Numbered from the stretch's first letter, positions 16,235-25,289 are shown. The stretch: DNA of 37,664 bases from Mesorhizobium sangaii (GCF_014207355.1 NZ_JACHEF010000003.1:1-37664), one strand, 5' to 3'. Made by a program: numbers and translations. The notes: generated from the sequence alone by a model not told the origin.

Positions 16235-19200
16235 ATGCTCGCTCGCCTGTTCGTGATCTTCGGTGGCCTGTTCGTGCTGGTGCTGTGTGCGGCGCTGGTG
16301 GTGCCGTATTTTGTCGACTGGACCGGCTACCGCGCCGAATTCGAGCGGGAGGCCAGCGCCATTCTCGGCCGCAAGGTGACGGTGCAGGGCGATGCCACGG
16401 CGCGGCTGTTGCCGTTTCCCTCGGTCACCTTTTCCAACGTCACCGTCGCCGGTGGCCCGAATGGCCAACCTGCCATGACCGTCGAGACGTTTTCGATGGA
16501 TGCGGAGCTGGCGCCCTTCCTGCGTGGCGAGGTGCTGATCTTCGACATGCGGCTGGTGCGGCCGAAAGCGACCATCGATATTGCCAGCAACGGTACCGTC
16601 GACTGGGCGATGCGGCCGTCCTCGCCCTTCGACCTCAACCAGATATCGATCGAGAAGCTAACGGTGACGGAAGGGCAGATCAAACTCAGCCATGCCGCCG
16701 GCGGACGCAGCCATCTCATTTCCGAGATCAATTCGACGATCTCGGCCAAGTCGCTGGCCGGGCCATGGCGCATGGACGGCACACTGCGGCTCGACGGCCT
16801 TCGCACCACTGTCGTGGCGTCCACCGGCAAGGCCGAAGGCACCGGGCAGATGCGGCTTCGGCTGAAGGCCGATCCCGATGCCTATCCTCTGGTCATCGAA
16901 ACCGACGGTAATGCCGGCATCGTCAATGGTGCCGCCGTCTACTCCGGCCAGTTCAAGATTTCTGGTGCCGACAAGAACAGCGCCGCGCTGCGCGGCAACG
17001 ACGGCGAGACGGTGAAGGTCAGTGGTGGCAAGCCCGATCCGGGCTTTCGGCTGAACGGCAAGTTTTCGCTCGATCACCAGAAGCTCGGCGTCGACGAATT
17101 CCGCTTCGAGACCGGACCGCTCGACAATCCCTACACCGCCGACGGCAAGGCTTCGGTCGATCTCGGCCTGAAGCCGAGCTTCGCCATAGAGGCCAGTGGC
17201 GCGCAGGTGCAGTTCGACGAGGCGGTGGGCGCCGAGGCCGGCGCCGGCGCGACACTCGACCAGCGCATCGCGGCGCTCGAACAGGCGTTGCATGAGATGC
17301 CAAAGCCGACCATACCCGGCACCGTCGAGGTCAAGCTGCCGGCGGTGGTCGCCGGCGACACCACGGTGCGCGACGTCCATCTTTCCGCCGAGCCGACCGA
17401 TGGCGGCTGGTTTGTGAAATCGCTCGCCGCGACACTGCCTGGCCGCACCACGCTGGAAGCCAATGGCATGCTCAGCGTCGAGGATCATTTCGGCTTCACC
17501 GGCTCGCTGTTGCTGGCGGTGGCGCAACCGTCCGGCTTTGCCGCCTGGCTGTCGAAGGATGTCGACGAGGCGATCCGCCGACTGCCGGCCGCCGGCTTCA
17601 AGGCCACGGTCGATCTCACGGAAAAGCGCCAGGCGTTCAGCGATCTCGAACTGATCCTGGGCAAGGCGAAGTTTTCCGGCACTATCGATTCCAGTCAGCC
17701 CGACGATGCCAAACCGTCGGTGCTGATGCGGCTCGAAGGCGGTGAGCTCGATGTCGACGGGCTGGCGGCCTTCGCTTCGATCTTCGTCAGCGACAAGGGC
17801 GCCAACCGCTTTGCCGACCGCGACCTCGATTTCCAGATCAAGGCCGGGCCGGTCAGCGCTGGCGGCCTGACCGCCGACACGGTCGACACGGCGCTGAGGC
17901 TGCGCGACGGGTTGCTTGAAATCGACCGGTTGTCGTTGGGCGGGCTGGCCGGCGCCTCGATCAGCGCCACGGGCCGGATCAAGGATTTTCCAGCAAGTCC
18001 GACCGGCAAGCTCGACGCGTCAGTGGTTGCCGTCGATCTCAAGCCGCTGGTCGACGTCGCCGCCCAGCACTATCCCGACAATGCCGTGCTTAAGGGGCTG
18101 GCGAGCCGTGCAGCAGCCTATCCCGAGCTGTTCCAGGATGCGCGCGTCGACCTTGTGGCAAGTGCCGCCGACAATGGCGATGGCACCACGGGGCTGGCGG
18201 TGAGCGGCCAAGGCAAGGCCGGCGGCTCGGCCTTTTCGGCGTCGCTGTCGGGGAAGGGAGCAGCGGACAAGCTGCTCGAAGCGCCGGTGACGATGACCTT
18301 CAACGCCAGGAACCCCGACGCCACGGCGCTGCTGGCGCTCTACGGCCTGCCGGCGCTGCCGCTCGGCATGCTGGGCGAGGCGAGCACGGACGTTCAAGCC
18401 AAGGGCACGCTTGGCGGCGGCCTGGCGACGACTTTCAGCCTCGCCGGCAACGACTTCAAGGCCGGTTTCCAGGGAACCGTTGCAGACACGCCGCAAGGGG
18501 CTACCGCCAAAGGCAAGCTCAGCCTCGATGCAGCCGACATCGAGCCGTGGCTGATGACGACCGGCATCGGCCTGCCGGGCATGGGCGCGGGCATGTCGGC
18601 GTCGCTCACGGCGCAGGGCGACTATGGCAACGGCCTGCTGGTGCTGGACAGTCTCAGCGGCGCCCTCAACGAGGCGGCGGTGTCCGGCGACGTCAATGTC
18701 GACGTCAAGGACGGCGTGCCGCATCTGGCCGGCGCGCTGGTGCTCGACGAACTTGACCTCGATCCGATGGCGGTGGCGCTGTTCGGCGATTCCGCTTTTC
18801 TTGCCAACAAGAGTGGGGGCGACAAGAATGGTGGCTGGCCGGCTGCTCCGTTCAGCCAGAAATCCAGCCTGCCGTTCACCGCCGATCTCGACCTGACGAC
18901 GGCGGCACTTGCCGCCGGGCCGTTCGCCACCGCCTATGACGCCGGCTTTTCGCTCAAACTCGACCAGGAAGGCATCAGGGTTTCGGACCTCAAGGCGAAA
19001 TTCCTCAATGGTGCGCTGACAGGCCTGTTCGAATTGAAGAACAATGACGGCACCGGACTTTTCACCGGCCAAATGAAACTGGCGGGCGCCGATCTGGCGA
19101 CCGTGCTGCCGAATGCCGGCATCAGCGGCAATGGCGATTTCTCGACGGCGCTGTCGACCAGCGGCAAGTCGGTCGATGCGATGGTGGCCGCTCTGTCCGG

Positions 19201-20128
19201 CTCCGGCACGGCGGCGTTGAAGGGGTTGCAGGTCGCCGGCGTCAATCCCGATGCGTTCAACGCGTTCCTCGCCAAGGCGGATGCGATCGGGCGCGACATC
19301 GATGCGGCCAAGACCGCCGCCTTCGCGCCGCAAATCGCCGCCGATGGCAGTTTTGCAGCCAAGGATACCGATGTCGCCTTCACGGTTGCCGGCGGCATGC
19401 TCAGGGCACCGCCGATCAGCCTGGAGAATCCGGCGGCGACCTTGTCCGCCGACATCATTGCGGACCTCAACGCAGCCATGATTTCCGCCAAGGGAGCGAT
19501 CACTTATCGGCCCGGCGACGACGCGCTGGTCGGCTCCGATCCGGTGATGAATTTCACCGCCGAGGGGCCGTTCGGCGCCGTGAAACGGCAGTTCGACAGC
19601 GAGCCGCTGGCACAGTTCCTGACGCAGCGCGCGCTGGAAAGGGAACAGCAGCGCGTCGAGGCGATGCAGGCGGCGCTGCTCGAAAAGCAGCGGCTGCGGC
19701 GCGAGGTGCGCTACTACGCGGCATTGCAGGACGAACGCGACAGGGTGGCCGAGGAATTGCGCCAACAGGAGGAAGCGGCGCGGCTGAAAGCCGAGGCCGA
19801 CGCCAGGGCAAAGGCCCAAGCAGATGCGCAGGCCCAGGCCGAAGCGGACGCAAAAGCGAAAGCCGATGCCGAAGCGAAAGCCCAGGCCGACGCCAAGGCA
19901 GCGGCCGAGCAGCAGGCCGCCGACGAGGCAGCCAAGGCGCAAGCAGACGAAGAGGCGAGACGCATCGCCTTGCAGGAAAAGGCAAGGCTCGAGGCCGAAC
20001 GCAAGGCCGGGCAGCAGGCGCCGAAGGTGGAGCGTGCGCCGCTACCGGAGGCCAACGACAATCCGCCGCCGGCCAAGCCGAAGTCCAATCCGTTCACCAT
20101 CGACAATCTGCTGAAGTCGTTGCAGTAG
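16235..20128 (+). CDS. Large AsmA family protein
   Basis: A 1297-residue protein. It starts with a membrane anchor (residues about 4-25) followed by the AsmA signature (YFVDWTGYRAEFEREASAILGRKVTV and LLPFPSVTFSNVTV). The long middle is a beta-rich periplasmic body, and around 990-1080 is the AsmA C-terminal domain (DFSTALSTSGKSVDAMVAALSGSGTAALKG). AsmA-like proteins bridge the periplasm and are linked to outer-membrane lipid transport and assembly. Odd: the last 150 residues switch to a highly charged Ala/Glu/Lys/Gln coiled coil built of short AEADAKAK-like repeats, then a Pro-rich tail. The ATG at 16235 has GGAG upstream. It stands alone between a DyP peroxidase and a sigma factor gene on the other strand. 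Confidence 0.92.
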   Translation: MLARLFVIFGGLFVLVLCAALVVPYFVDWTGYRAEFEREASAILGRKVTVQGDATARLLPFPSVTFSNVTVAGGPNGQPAMTVETFSMDAELAPFLRGEVLIFDMRLVRPKATIDIASNGTVDWAMRPSSPFDLNQISIEKLTVTEGQIKLSHAAGGRSHLISEINSTISAKSLAGPWRMDGTLRLDGLRTTVVASTGKAEGTGQMRLRLKADPDAYPLVIETDGNAGIVNGAAVYSGQFKISGADKNSAALRGNDGETVKVSGGKPDPGFRLNGKFSLDHQKLGVDEFRFETGPLDNPYTADGKASVDLGLKPSFAIEASGAQVQFDEAVGAEAGAGATLDQRIAALEQALHEMPKPTIPGTVEVKLPAVVAGDTTVRDVHLSAEPTDGGWFVKSLAATLPGRTTLEANGMLSVEDHFGFTGSLLLAVAQPSGFAAWLSKDVDEAIRRLPAAGFKATVDLTEKRQAFSDLELILGKAKFSGTIDSSQPDDAKPSVLMRLEGGELDVDGLAAFASIFVSDKGANRFADRDLDFQIKAGPVSAGGLTADTVDTALRLRDGLLEIDRLSLGGLAGASISATGRIKDFPASPTGKLDASVVAVDLKPLVDVAAQHYPDNAVLKGLASRAAAYPELFQDARVDLVASAADNGDGTTGLAVSGQGKAGGSAFSASLSGKGAADKLLEAPVTMTFNARNPDATALLALYGLPALPLGMLGEASTDVQAKGTLGGGLATTFSLAGNDFKAGFQGTVADTPQGATAKGKLSLDAADIEPWLMTTGIGLPGMGAGMSASLTAQGDYGNGLLVLDSLSGALNEAAVSGDVNVDVKDGVPHLAGALVLDELDLDPMAVALFGDSAFLANKSGGDKNGGWPAAPFSQKSSLPFTADLDLTTAALAAGPFATAYDAGFSLKLDQEGIRVSDLKAKFLNGALTGLFELKNNDGTGLFTGQMKLAGADLATVLPNAGISGNGDFSTALSTSGKSVDAMVAALSGSGTAALKGLQVAGVNPDAFNAFLAKADAIGRDIDAAKTAAFAPQIAADGSFAAKDTDVAFTVAGGMLRAPPISLENPAATLSADIIADLNAAMISAKGAITYRPGDDALVGSDPVMNFTAEGPFGAVKRQFDSEPLAQFLTQRALEREQQRVEAMQAALLEKQRLRREVRYYAALQDERDRVAEELRQQEEAARLKAEADARAKAQADAQAQAEADAKAKADAEAKAQADAKAAAEQQAADEAAKAQADEEARRIALQEKARLEAERKAGQQAPKVERAPLPEANDNPPPAKPKSNPFTIDNLLKSLQ

Positions 20129-20161
20129 CCCAGACTGCTGCCGGCGCGCCGAACAATTGCG

Positions 20162-21043
20162 TCAGAGGACGGACATCTCGGCGCTGTCGGCGACATAGCG
20201 AGCGTGACGAAAATCGCGAATGGCGGCAAGCCTGCCCGCCTGCCATCCCAGCAGCACAAAGTAGGAGGGCCGCGCCGCCGGATCACAGGGATCGCAGACA
20301 AGGACTGCCGGCCTGCCTTCGACGAAGCCCGGCACGAAACGCCAATCCTGGACCCTCGAATAATTGTTGAAGTAGGTGCCGACTTCCTTGCGCCCGTTCA
20401 GCCGCGCCCTGGCCACCAGTTCCAGCCGCACCTCGTCCGCAAGCATGTCGCGCACCGCATCGAAATCGCGGGCGTTGAAGCGATCGATATAGGCGTCGAG
20501 GAGCAGGCGTTCGGACGCACTCAGCCTGGGGGAAGGGCGATCCTCGGGTTCATCGGCGAGTTGGCGCAGGCGGCCGCGGCCACGATGCAGCGCGGCCTTG
20601 ATGGCCGGAATGCTGGTGTCGAGCATGGCGCTGATCTCCTGCAGCGAATAGCCCAGAACGTCCATCATGATGACACTGCTTCGCTGCGCGACGGGAAGGC
20701 GCATGAAGGTGTGCAGGCCGGCGGCCGCGGCCTGACGGTCGACGGTGGGGTTGGCCGGGTCGACGATCATGTCCGGATCCTCATCGGAAATGGCCTTTTC
20801 ACGGGCGCGACGGCGCAGGAAATCAAGCGCCGCATTGTGGGCGATGCGGAACAGCCAACCCTCCGGATTCGCTATCGGGCCGGTGCTGGGCAGAGCTTCG
20901 AACGCCTTGGCCAGGGCTTCCTGCAGCACGTCTTCACCGTCGATGGCCGAGCCCGTCATGCGGGCGCAGTAGCGGTGCAGTTTGGGGCGCAATTCCCCGA
21001 ACAGGCGATCGAACGGCTCGCGTATATCGCCGGGGATGTTCAT
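20162..21043 (-). CDS. ECF sigma factor with fused SnoaL-like domain
   Basis: A 293-residue extracytoplasmic-function sigma factor. Region 2 covers about residues 10-80 (DVLQEALAKAFEAL, GWLFRIAHNAALDFLRRR) and region 4 about 112-162 (LPVAQRSSVIMMDVLGYSLQEISAMLDTSIPAIKAALHRGRGRL). From about 178 on there is a SnoaL/NTF2-like domain (LLDAYIDRFNARDFDAVRDMLADEV), which in such fusions acts as a built-in regulator in place of a separate anti-sigma factor. The hallmark WLPEP linker of ECF41 was not seen, so it belongs to another SnoaL-bearing group. It follows the ABM-like gene by 15 bp on the same strand, so they are probably co-transcribed. No anti-sigma gene is nearby. Confidence 0.9.
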   Translation of the reverse strand: MNIPGDIREPFDRLFGELRPKLHRYCARMTGSAIDGEDVLQEALAKAFEALPSTGPIANPEGWLFRIAHNAALDFLRRRAREKAISDEDPDMIVDPANPTVDRQAAAAGLHTFMRLPVAQRSSVIMMDVLGYSLQEISAMLDTSIPAIKAALHRGRGRLRQLADEPEDRPSPRLSASERLLLDAYIDRFNARDFDAVRDMLADEVRLELVARARLNGRKEVGTYFNNYSRVQDWRFVPGFVEGRPAVLVCDPCDPAARPSYFVLLGWQAGRLAAIRDFRHARYVADSAEMSVL

Positions 21044-21058
21044 GCGCCTCTATCCCGA

Positions 21059-21364
21059 CTACTCGCCCAGCATCCGATAGCTGCCCACCACGGTCATTTC
21101 CTCACGTTGTGGGCGTTCAATGCAACGGTCGCGGATGCCGTTCTGAAAGGCCTCGAAGGCCGCAAGCCCGGTGATGAGTTCGGCATGGGCATCAGTTTCC
21201 GTTTCGACCAGATGGACAAAGGTCCCGTCGCCGGCCCGCAACGTCATATAGCGAACGCCGTCCGGAGATTTGTCGCCCAGCTCCTGGAAAACGGCCTTGA
21301 TCAGCCGCTCGTTCTCATCGGCCAGTTCCGGCTTGGTCTTGTAGCGTATCAGATGGCGTTTCAT
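21059..21364 (-). CDS. Small ABM-like (dimeric alpha+beta barrel) protein
   Basis: A 101-residue protein: MKRHLIRYKTKPELADENERL, then VRYMTLRAGDGTFVHLVETE and a helical stretch before VVGSYRMLGE. This beta-alpha-beta pattern resembles antibiotic-biosynthesis-monooxygenase/YCII-type barrels; no catalytic residue can be assigned. The ATG at 21364 is chosen because AAGGAAC lies upstream and the family-like sequence starts there; an upstream ATG at 21385 is possible. It ends 15 bp before the sigma factor gene and begins 119 bp after the MarR gene, all on the minus strand. Small proteins of this fold often sit next to SnoaL-type ECF sigma genes. Confidence 0.7.
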   Translation of the reverse strand: MKRHLIRYKTKPELADENERLIKAVFQELGDKSPDGVRYMTLRAGDGTFVHLVETETDAHAELITGLAAFEAFQNGIRDRCIERPQREEMTVVGSYRMLGE

Positions 21365-21483
21365 CTTGATTGTTCCTTGGATCATGTCTCGCCGTGCCGG
21401 CCCACTCTGTCGAGACGTTTCCGGGAAGCCCGAGGATTCGGGTGCCAGGAATAATTCTGCCGTGCCGCAACGACGCCGGCGCG

Positions 21484-21915
21484 TCACTCACGGACGAGCA
21501 GGCGCTTGAGCATGGGTTCGATGCGCGACAGCTCGTCGAGATGTGCTGCCGACAGCTCGGCCAGACAATCGTCGGCGCGCTCGGTCAGCCGCAGCAGCAC
21601 GCGGCGATGGTCATCCTTGTCCTGATCCCTTGCCACCAGCCCTGCCTCGCAAAGGCGGTTGATCAGCTCGACGGCGCTGTGATGGCGAATGCGAAGGCGC
21701 TCCGCCAGATCGCCAACCGTCACAGGTCCGCCGCCTGGGAATCCCTTGATTGCAAGCAGCGCCTGATGCTGGCGCGGCGTCAGGCCGGCGTCTTCCGCCT
21801 GGATTTGGCTGAATTCGAGGAAGCGCCGGATCAGGTAGCGAAATTCGGACAGCCGCTGGTAGTCGGACTGCTTGATGGCGGGGCGAGGTTTCTGCGGCTG
21901 CGTCATACCAGACAT
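21484..21915 (-). CDS. MarR family transcriptional regulator
   Basis: A 143-residue winged-helix regulator. The core is AGLTPRQHQALLAIKGFPGGGPVTVGDLAERLRIRHHSAVELINRLCEAGLVARDQDKDDHRRVLLRLT, with the DxRR wing typical of MarR. It would act as a homodimeric repressor sensing a small ligand or oxidant. It is divergent from the broken ClC gene and a 15-bp palindrome lies in between. It heads the cluster with the ABM-like and sigma factor genes, although the 119-bp gap leaves co-transcription open. Confidence 0.92.
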   Translation of the reverse strand: MSGMTQPQKPRPAIKQSDYQRLSEFRYLIRRFLEFSQIQAEDAGLTPRQHQALLAIKGFPGGGPVTVGDLAERLRIRHHSAVELINRLCEAGLVARDQDKDDHRRVLLRLTERADDCLAELSAAHLDELSRIEPMLKRLLVRE

Positions 21916-21973
21916 TTGTTCGTTTTCCGGGAAAGCTCAAACGGATTTCGAGCAAAACCGGCTTGAATATTTA

Positions 21974-21988
21974 TATCGTGTTACGATA
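21974..21988. promoter_or_regulatory. Likely MarR operator
   Basis: TATCGT-GTT-ACGATA is a perfect 6+3+6 inverted repeat, 59 bp upstream of the marR ATG and about 80 bp upstream of the ClC start. AT-rich palindromes of this size in a divergent region are typical MarR targets. Binding is an inference. Confidence 0.55.
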
Positions 21989-22067
21989 CATAGCCAGTCG
22001 ACAAAGCCGGCTGGCCGCCTCGACCATGCCGCGAGATACGGCTCGCCGCCAGAAAGCAAAGTCCGTC

Positions 22068-23408
22068 ATGAAGCCCAATCACTCAAATCCCGGTCATCTC
22101 AGGGATTTCACCACCGATGCCAGGGTGCTGCTCGTCGCCGCCATCGCCGTGGTGGTGGCAACGGCGGGGTTGTTTGCCGGCATCGCGCTTTTGAAACTGA
22201 TCCGGCTTGCCACCAACATTGCCTATTTTGGCCAGTTCACGCTTGCCGATCTGAAGCTGCAGGACACGCCGCTTGGACTTGTCTCTGTCGTCGTCCCGGT
22301 GATTGGTGCGCTGATCATTGGGGTGATGGCGCGCTTCGGCAGCGAGAAGATCCGCGGCCACGGTATTCCGGAGGCAATCGAGGCGATCCTGCTCGGGCGT
22401 TCCAGGCTCGACGCCAAGGTTGCGATCCTGAAGCTGCTCTCGTCGGCGATTTCGATCGGCTCGGGCGGCCCGTTCGGCGCCGAGGGCCCGATCATCATGA
22501 CGGGCGGCGCGATCGGCTCGCTGATCGCGCAGATGCTGCCGGTCAGCGACAATGAGCGCAAGACGCTGCTGGTGGCAGGTGCGGCGGCCGGCATGACCAC
22601 GGTCTTCGGCACACCGATCGCGGCCATCATGCTGGCGGTCGAACTGCTGCTTTTCGAATGGAGCCGCCGGCGTTCTGCGTGCGGCCGATCCCGGCTTCTG
22701 GGCGCTGCTGGCCATGGCCGCCACCATGGGCGGCACGATGCGATGGCGCCGTTGACCGCAACCTTCTTTGCCGTCGAGCTGACCGGCAACACGCACATGC
22801 TGGTGCCGTTGGTCGCGGCCTGCGCGGCCGCACATACAGTCAACGTGCTTTTGATGAAGCGTTCGATCCTGACCGAGAAGATCGCCAGAAGGGGACACCA
22901 TCTGGTTCGCGAATACCGTGTCGATCCCTTCGCCCTGACCAGGGTGCGCGAAGTGATGACCTCTCAGGTCGAGAGCGTGCCGGATGGCGCGGCGGCGTTC
23001 CTGACGGCGCCGGAAACGCGGCATCCGAGTTTTCCCGTCGTCGACGAGAACGGGCATGTGCTCGGTCTGATCGATCCGCCGGCGATCCTGCGCTGGAGAC
23101 GCGCCGGCACGCACCGCACCACGACGCTTGGCGAACTGCTGGCCGGCAGCAAGATCACGCTGGCCTATCCGGATGAGTATCTGGAGGGTCTCTCTGACAA
23201 GCTGCTGCTGGCCAACGTCTCTCATCTGCCTGTCGTCACCCGTGACGGCCTGCAACTGGTCGGTTTTGTCGGCTGGAAGGATCTCATGCGCGTGCGGTCG
23301 AGGAGACAGGCCGAGGAACGCGATCGCTCGACCCTTTTTTTCGGCACCAGACGTACGAAAAAGGCGGACGCGGTCGAGAGCCCTAGAAGCAATTCCAGGA
23401 AAAGGTGA
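22068..23408 (+). pseudogene. ClC chloride channel/antiporter with CBS domains, centrally deleted and frame-disturbed
   Basis: The 446-codon frame begins as a normal ClC protein: GHGIPE (97-102), GSGGPFGAEGP with the gating Glu139, and AAAGMTTVFGTPIAAIMLAVELLLFEW (to 198). Then it becomes basic nonsense (about 22662-22742). Over that stretch another frame reads ADPGFWALLAMAATMGGTM, the normal ClC sequence, and the main frame resumes it at APLTATFFAVELTGNTH. So one change at about 22662-22675 removed a large central part (an estimated 130-180 residues) and shifted the frame, and a 2-bp gain at about 22741-22744 restored it. CBS domains follow intact (VREVMTSQVES, LLANVSHLPVVTRDGLQLVGFV). The lost helices include part of the ion pathway, so chloride transport is unlikely. 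The start is uncertain (22026 or 22068). Confidence 0.82.
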
Positions 23409-23445
23409 AACGGTTTTCCGTCCGGAAGTGCGCAAAGACAAAGAT

Positions 23446-23667
23446 TTAGCCGGCGCCGCGCTTTGCCCACTGCAGGACAAAGAGCCGGAGCGCCGAAGAC
23501 AGGTTGGTGTCGCGAGGCCGCGTCTCGTCGACTTCGGCGACAAGAGCGGCGAGCGTCAGCTTTCTGGTCGCCGCGATCGCGACAAGATCGTCATAGAAGG
23601 GTTTTTCGAGCGAATAGCTGGTGCGGTGGCCGCGAATGGTCACCGAGCGCTTTTCGACGGCGCTCAC
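23446..23667 (-). CDS. Ribbon-helix-helix (RHH_4) domain protein
   Basis: A 73-residue protein: KRSVTIRGHRTSYSLEKPFYDDLVAIAATRKLTLAALVAEVDETR is the RHH_4 pattern common in alphaproteobacteria, with a beta strand, an SLE..F helix start and a second helix. It probably binds DNA as a dimer; targets are unknown. It is the last gene of a tight minus-strand run sspB, DUF4169, RHH_4 (15 and 10 bp apart), an order conserved in many Rhizobiales from my knowledge of the group. Confidence 0.88.
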   Translation of the reverse strand: MSAVEKRSVTIRGHRTSYSLEKPFYDDLVAIAATRKLTLAALVAEVDETRPRDTNLSSALRLFVLQWAKRGAG

Positions 23668-23677
23668 TGCGGACTGC

Positions 23678-23926
23678 TCATTTTGCTCTAAGCATCGGAT
23701 TCATCCGAAAGCCGCCGCGCGGTCCAATGTTCTGGTTGTCTTTGTCGCCAAAGGGTTCGCGACGGTGGCCAGCGACGAATTTGTCGCTCTTGTCGGCGAT
23801 CATGCGGTCGCGTTCCTTTTCGACCTTGGAACGGCCGTGCAGGGCCCGGTTCTGTTCGGCGGCGCGCATCTTCTCGTCCCGCGCCTTCTGCTTACGGGCT
23901 TGGCGGAGGTTGACGATGTCGGCCAT
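23678..23926 (-). CDS. DUF4169 family protein
   Basis: An 82-residue basic protein starting MADIVNLRQARKQKARDEKMRAAEQNRALHGRSKVEKERDR, the DUF4169 signature, followed by GHRREPFGD. The sequence is highly charged and helical with no membrane segment. The function of the family is unknown. It lies between sspB (15 bp upstream) and the RHH_4 gene (10 bp downstream), so it is almost certainly in one operon with them. Confidence 0.88.
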   Translation of the reverse strand: MADIVNLRQARKQKARDEKMRAAEQNRALHGRSKVEKERDRMIADKSDKFVAGHRREPFGDKDNQNIGPRGGFRMNPMLRAK

Positions 23927-23941
23927 GGCGCGAAGCGTGGA

Positions 23942-24481
23942 TTATTTCTTGCGGAAGGCGTCGAGCGAGACCACTTCGGCGCCCTTGGTGGCGGCGTCGG
24001 CAGCAGCGGGCTTCTTCTCCGGCTCGGCGGCGGCAGCCTTCTTCTCGGCCTTGGGCTTTTTCTCGGAGACGATGGTCAGCGGCTCGGGCGAGGCTTCGGC
24101 GGCTGGTTCCTCGGCGACACCGTCCGTCTTGACGTCGAATTCGAGTTCGAAATTGACCGAAGGATCATAGAAGCCGCGCACGGCCGAGAAGGGGATTTCG
24201 AGTTTCTCCGGCACGTCGGAGAAGGACAGGCCGACCTCGAAGCCGGTGTCGGTTACCTTCAGGTCCCAATACTGGAACTGGATGACGATGGTCATCTGCT
24301 CGGGATAGCGCTCGCGCAGCCGCGACGACACGCGCACGCCCGGCGCGCCGGTCAGGAAGGTGATGAAGAAGTGGTGGTTGCCGGGAAGGCCGGTGCGCGC
24401 GACTTCGGCCAGGACCTTGCGCATGACGCCGCGCAACGCCTCCTGGGCCAGAATGTCGTAGCGGATGTGGTCGTCGGCCAT
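23942..24481 (-). CDS. sspB: SspB-like ClpXP adaptor
   Basis: A 179-residue protein of the alphaproteobacterial SspB family: HIRYDILAQEALRGVMRKVLAEV, GNHHFFITFLTGAPGVRVSSRLRERYPEQMTIVIQFQYWDL and FEVGLSFSDVPEKLEIPFSAVRGFYDPSVNFELEF. SspB binds ssrA-tagged proteins and hands them to the ClpXP protease. After about residue 120 comes a long Ala/Glu/Lys/Pro-rich tail ending in a short conserved-looking block (EVVSLDAFRKK), as expected for a flexible linker with a C-terminal ClpX-binding tip. The gene for its partner, tmRNA, lies 3 kb away in this window. It leads the sspB-DUF4169-RHH_4 run. Confidence 0.93.
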   Translation of the reverse strand: MADDHIRYDILAQEALRGVMRKVLAEVARTGLPGNHHFFITFLTGAPGVRVSSRLRERYPEQMTIVIQFQYWDLKVTDTGFEVGLSFSDVPEKLEIPFSAVRGFYDPSVNFELEFDVKTDGVAEEPAAEASPEPLTIVSEKKPKAEKKAAAAEPEKKPAAADAATKGAEVVSLDAFRKK

Positions 24482-24599
24482 GTGGCGGTCGGGTTCCGTT
24501 GAATCGTCCGCATAGCTGTAATCAAGCTTGAGCGCGGCGTAAACCGCATATAGATCACCTCCGCACCGAGACGAGGATTATTGCCGGCGATTTGATCGC

Positions 24600-25289
24600 T
24601 CAGGTGCCGGCGAGCGCAGCCTGCTTTTCAACCGATGTGACGGACCGGCGCTTGCCGAAGGCACGCAGGAAGGTGCGCACGCCATTGGTTGCCGACTGGA
24701 GCACCTCGTCTTCGCTCGGCGTGCCGCCGAGCATGAAGGTCGTCTGCAACTCGGCATTGACGAGACCGAGAAACTGGCGTGCCGCCACATCGGGATCCTC
24801 GATCGCGAGGTAACCACCATAAGCCAGCCTTGCGAAACGGGCGGCGATTGCCGGCCATGTCCGGCCTGGGCCCTGTTCGAGCCACTCGGCAAACAGCTCG
24901 GGATAGCGCTCGCCTTCGGTTTGGATCAGCTTGCGCAGGAATTTTCCGTCGCGGTTGCAGATGCAGTTCTGGTTCAAGCGCACGGCAAAGCCGATCAGAT
25001 CGGCTTCGAGGTCCTTGGGCTGATCGGGGAAGGTGGCAATGGTAGCGAAAATGCCGGCATTGCAGCGCTCGGTCAGATCGCGCACCACGGCGACGAACAA
25101 TTTTTCCTTGTCGCCATGATGGTTATAGACGGTCTGGCGTGAGACGCCGGCCTCGGCCGCGATCAGGTCGATGTTGGCGCCGGCATATCCTTCGCGGCAG
25201 AAGACTCCAGCGGCGGCGTCGACGATCGATATGCGCTTGGCCTCATGGCCGCGTGGCGGGAAAGTGTCAGGAGAAACGTGCAGCTTCAT
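24600..25289 (-). CDS. TetR family transcriptional regulator
   Basis: A 229-residue repressor. The HTH is at about 19-66 (RISIVDAAAGVFCREGYAGANIDLIAAEAGVSRQTVYNHHGDKEKLFVAVV). The C-terminal half resembles the AefR-like C-terminal domain (FLRKLIQTEGERYPELFAEWLEQGP...), usual for regulators of efflux pumps. It is divergent from a Bcr/CflA exporter, and the 189-bp gap holds two perfect palindromes just upstream of its start. It most likely represses the exporter and itself. Confidence 0.92.
   Translation of the reverse strand: MKLHVSPDTFPPRGHEAKRISIVDAAAGVFCREGYAGANIDLIAAEAGVSRQTVYNHHGDKEKLFVAVVRDLTERCNAGIFATIATFPDQPKDLEADLIGFAVRLNQNCICNRDGKFLRKLIQTEGERYPELFAEWLEQGPGRTWPAIAARFARLAYGGYLAIEDPDVAARQFLGLVNAELQTTFMLGGTPSEDEVLQSATNGVRTFLRAFGKRRSVTSVEKQAALAGT

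Noticed and set aside
18020..19942. 640-codon minus-strand open frame opposite the AsmA gene
   Set aside because: Arg/Gly/His-rich shadow of a real coding sequence with no family pattern or ribosome site.
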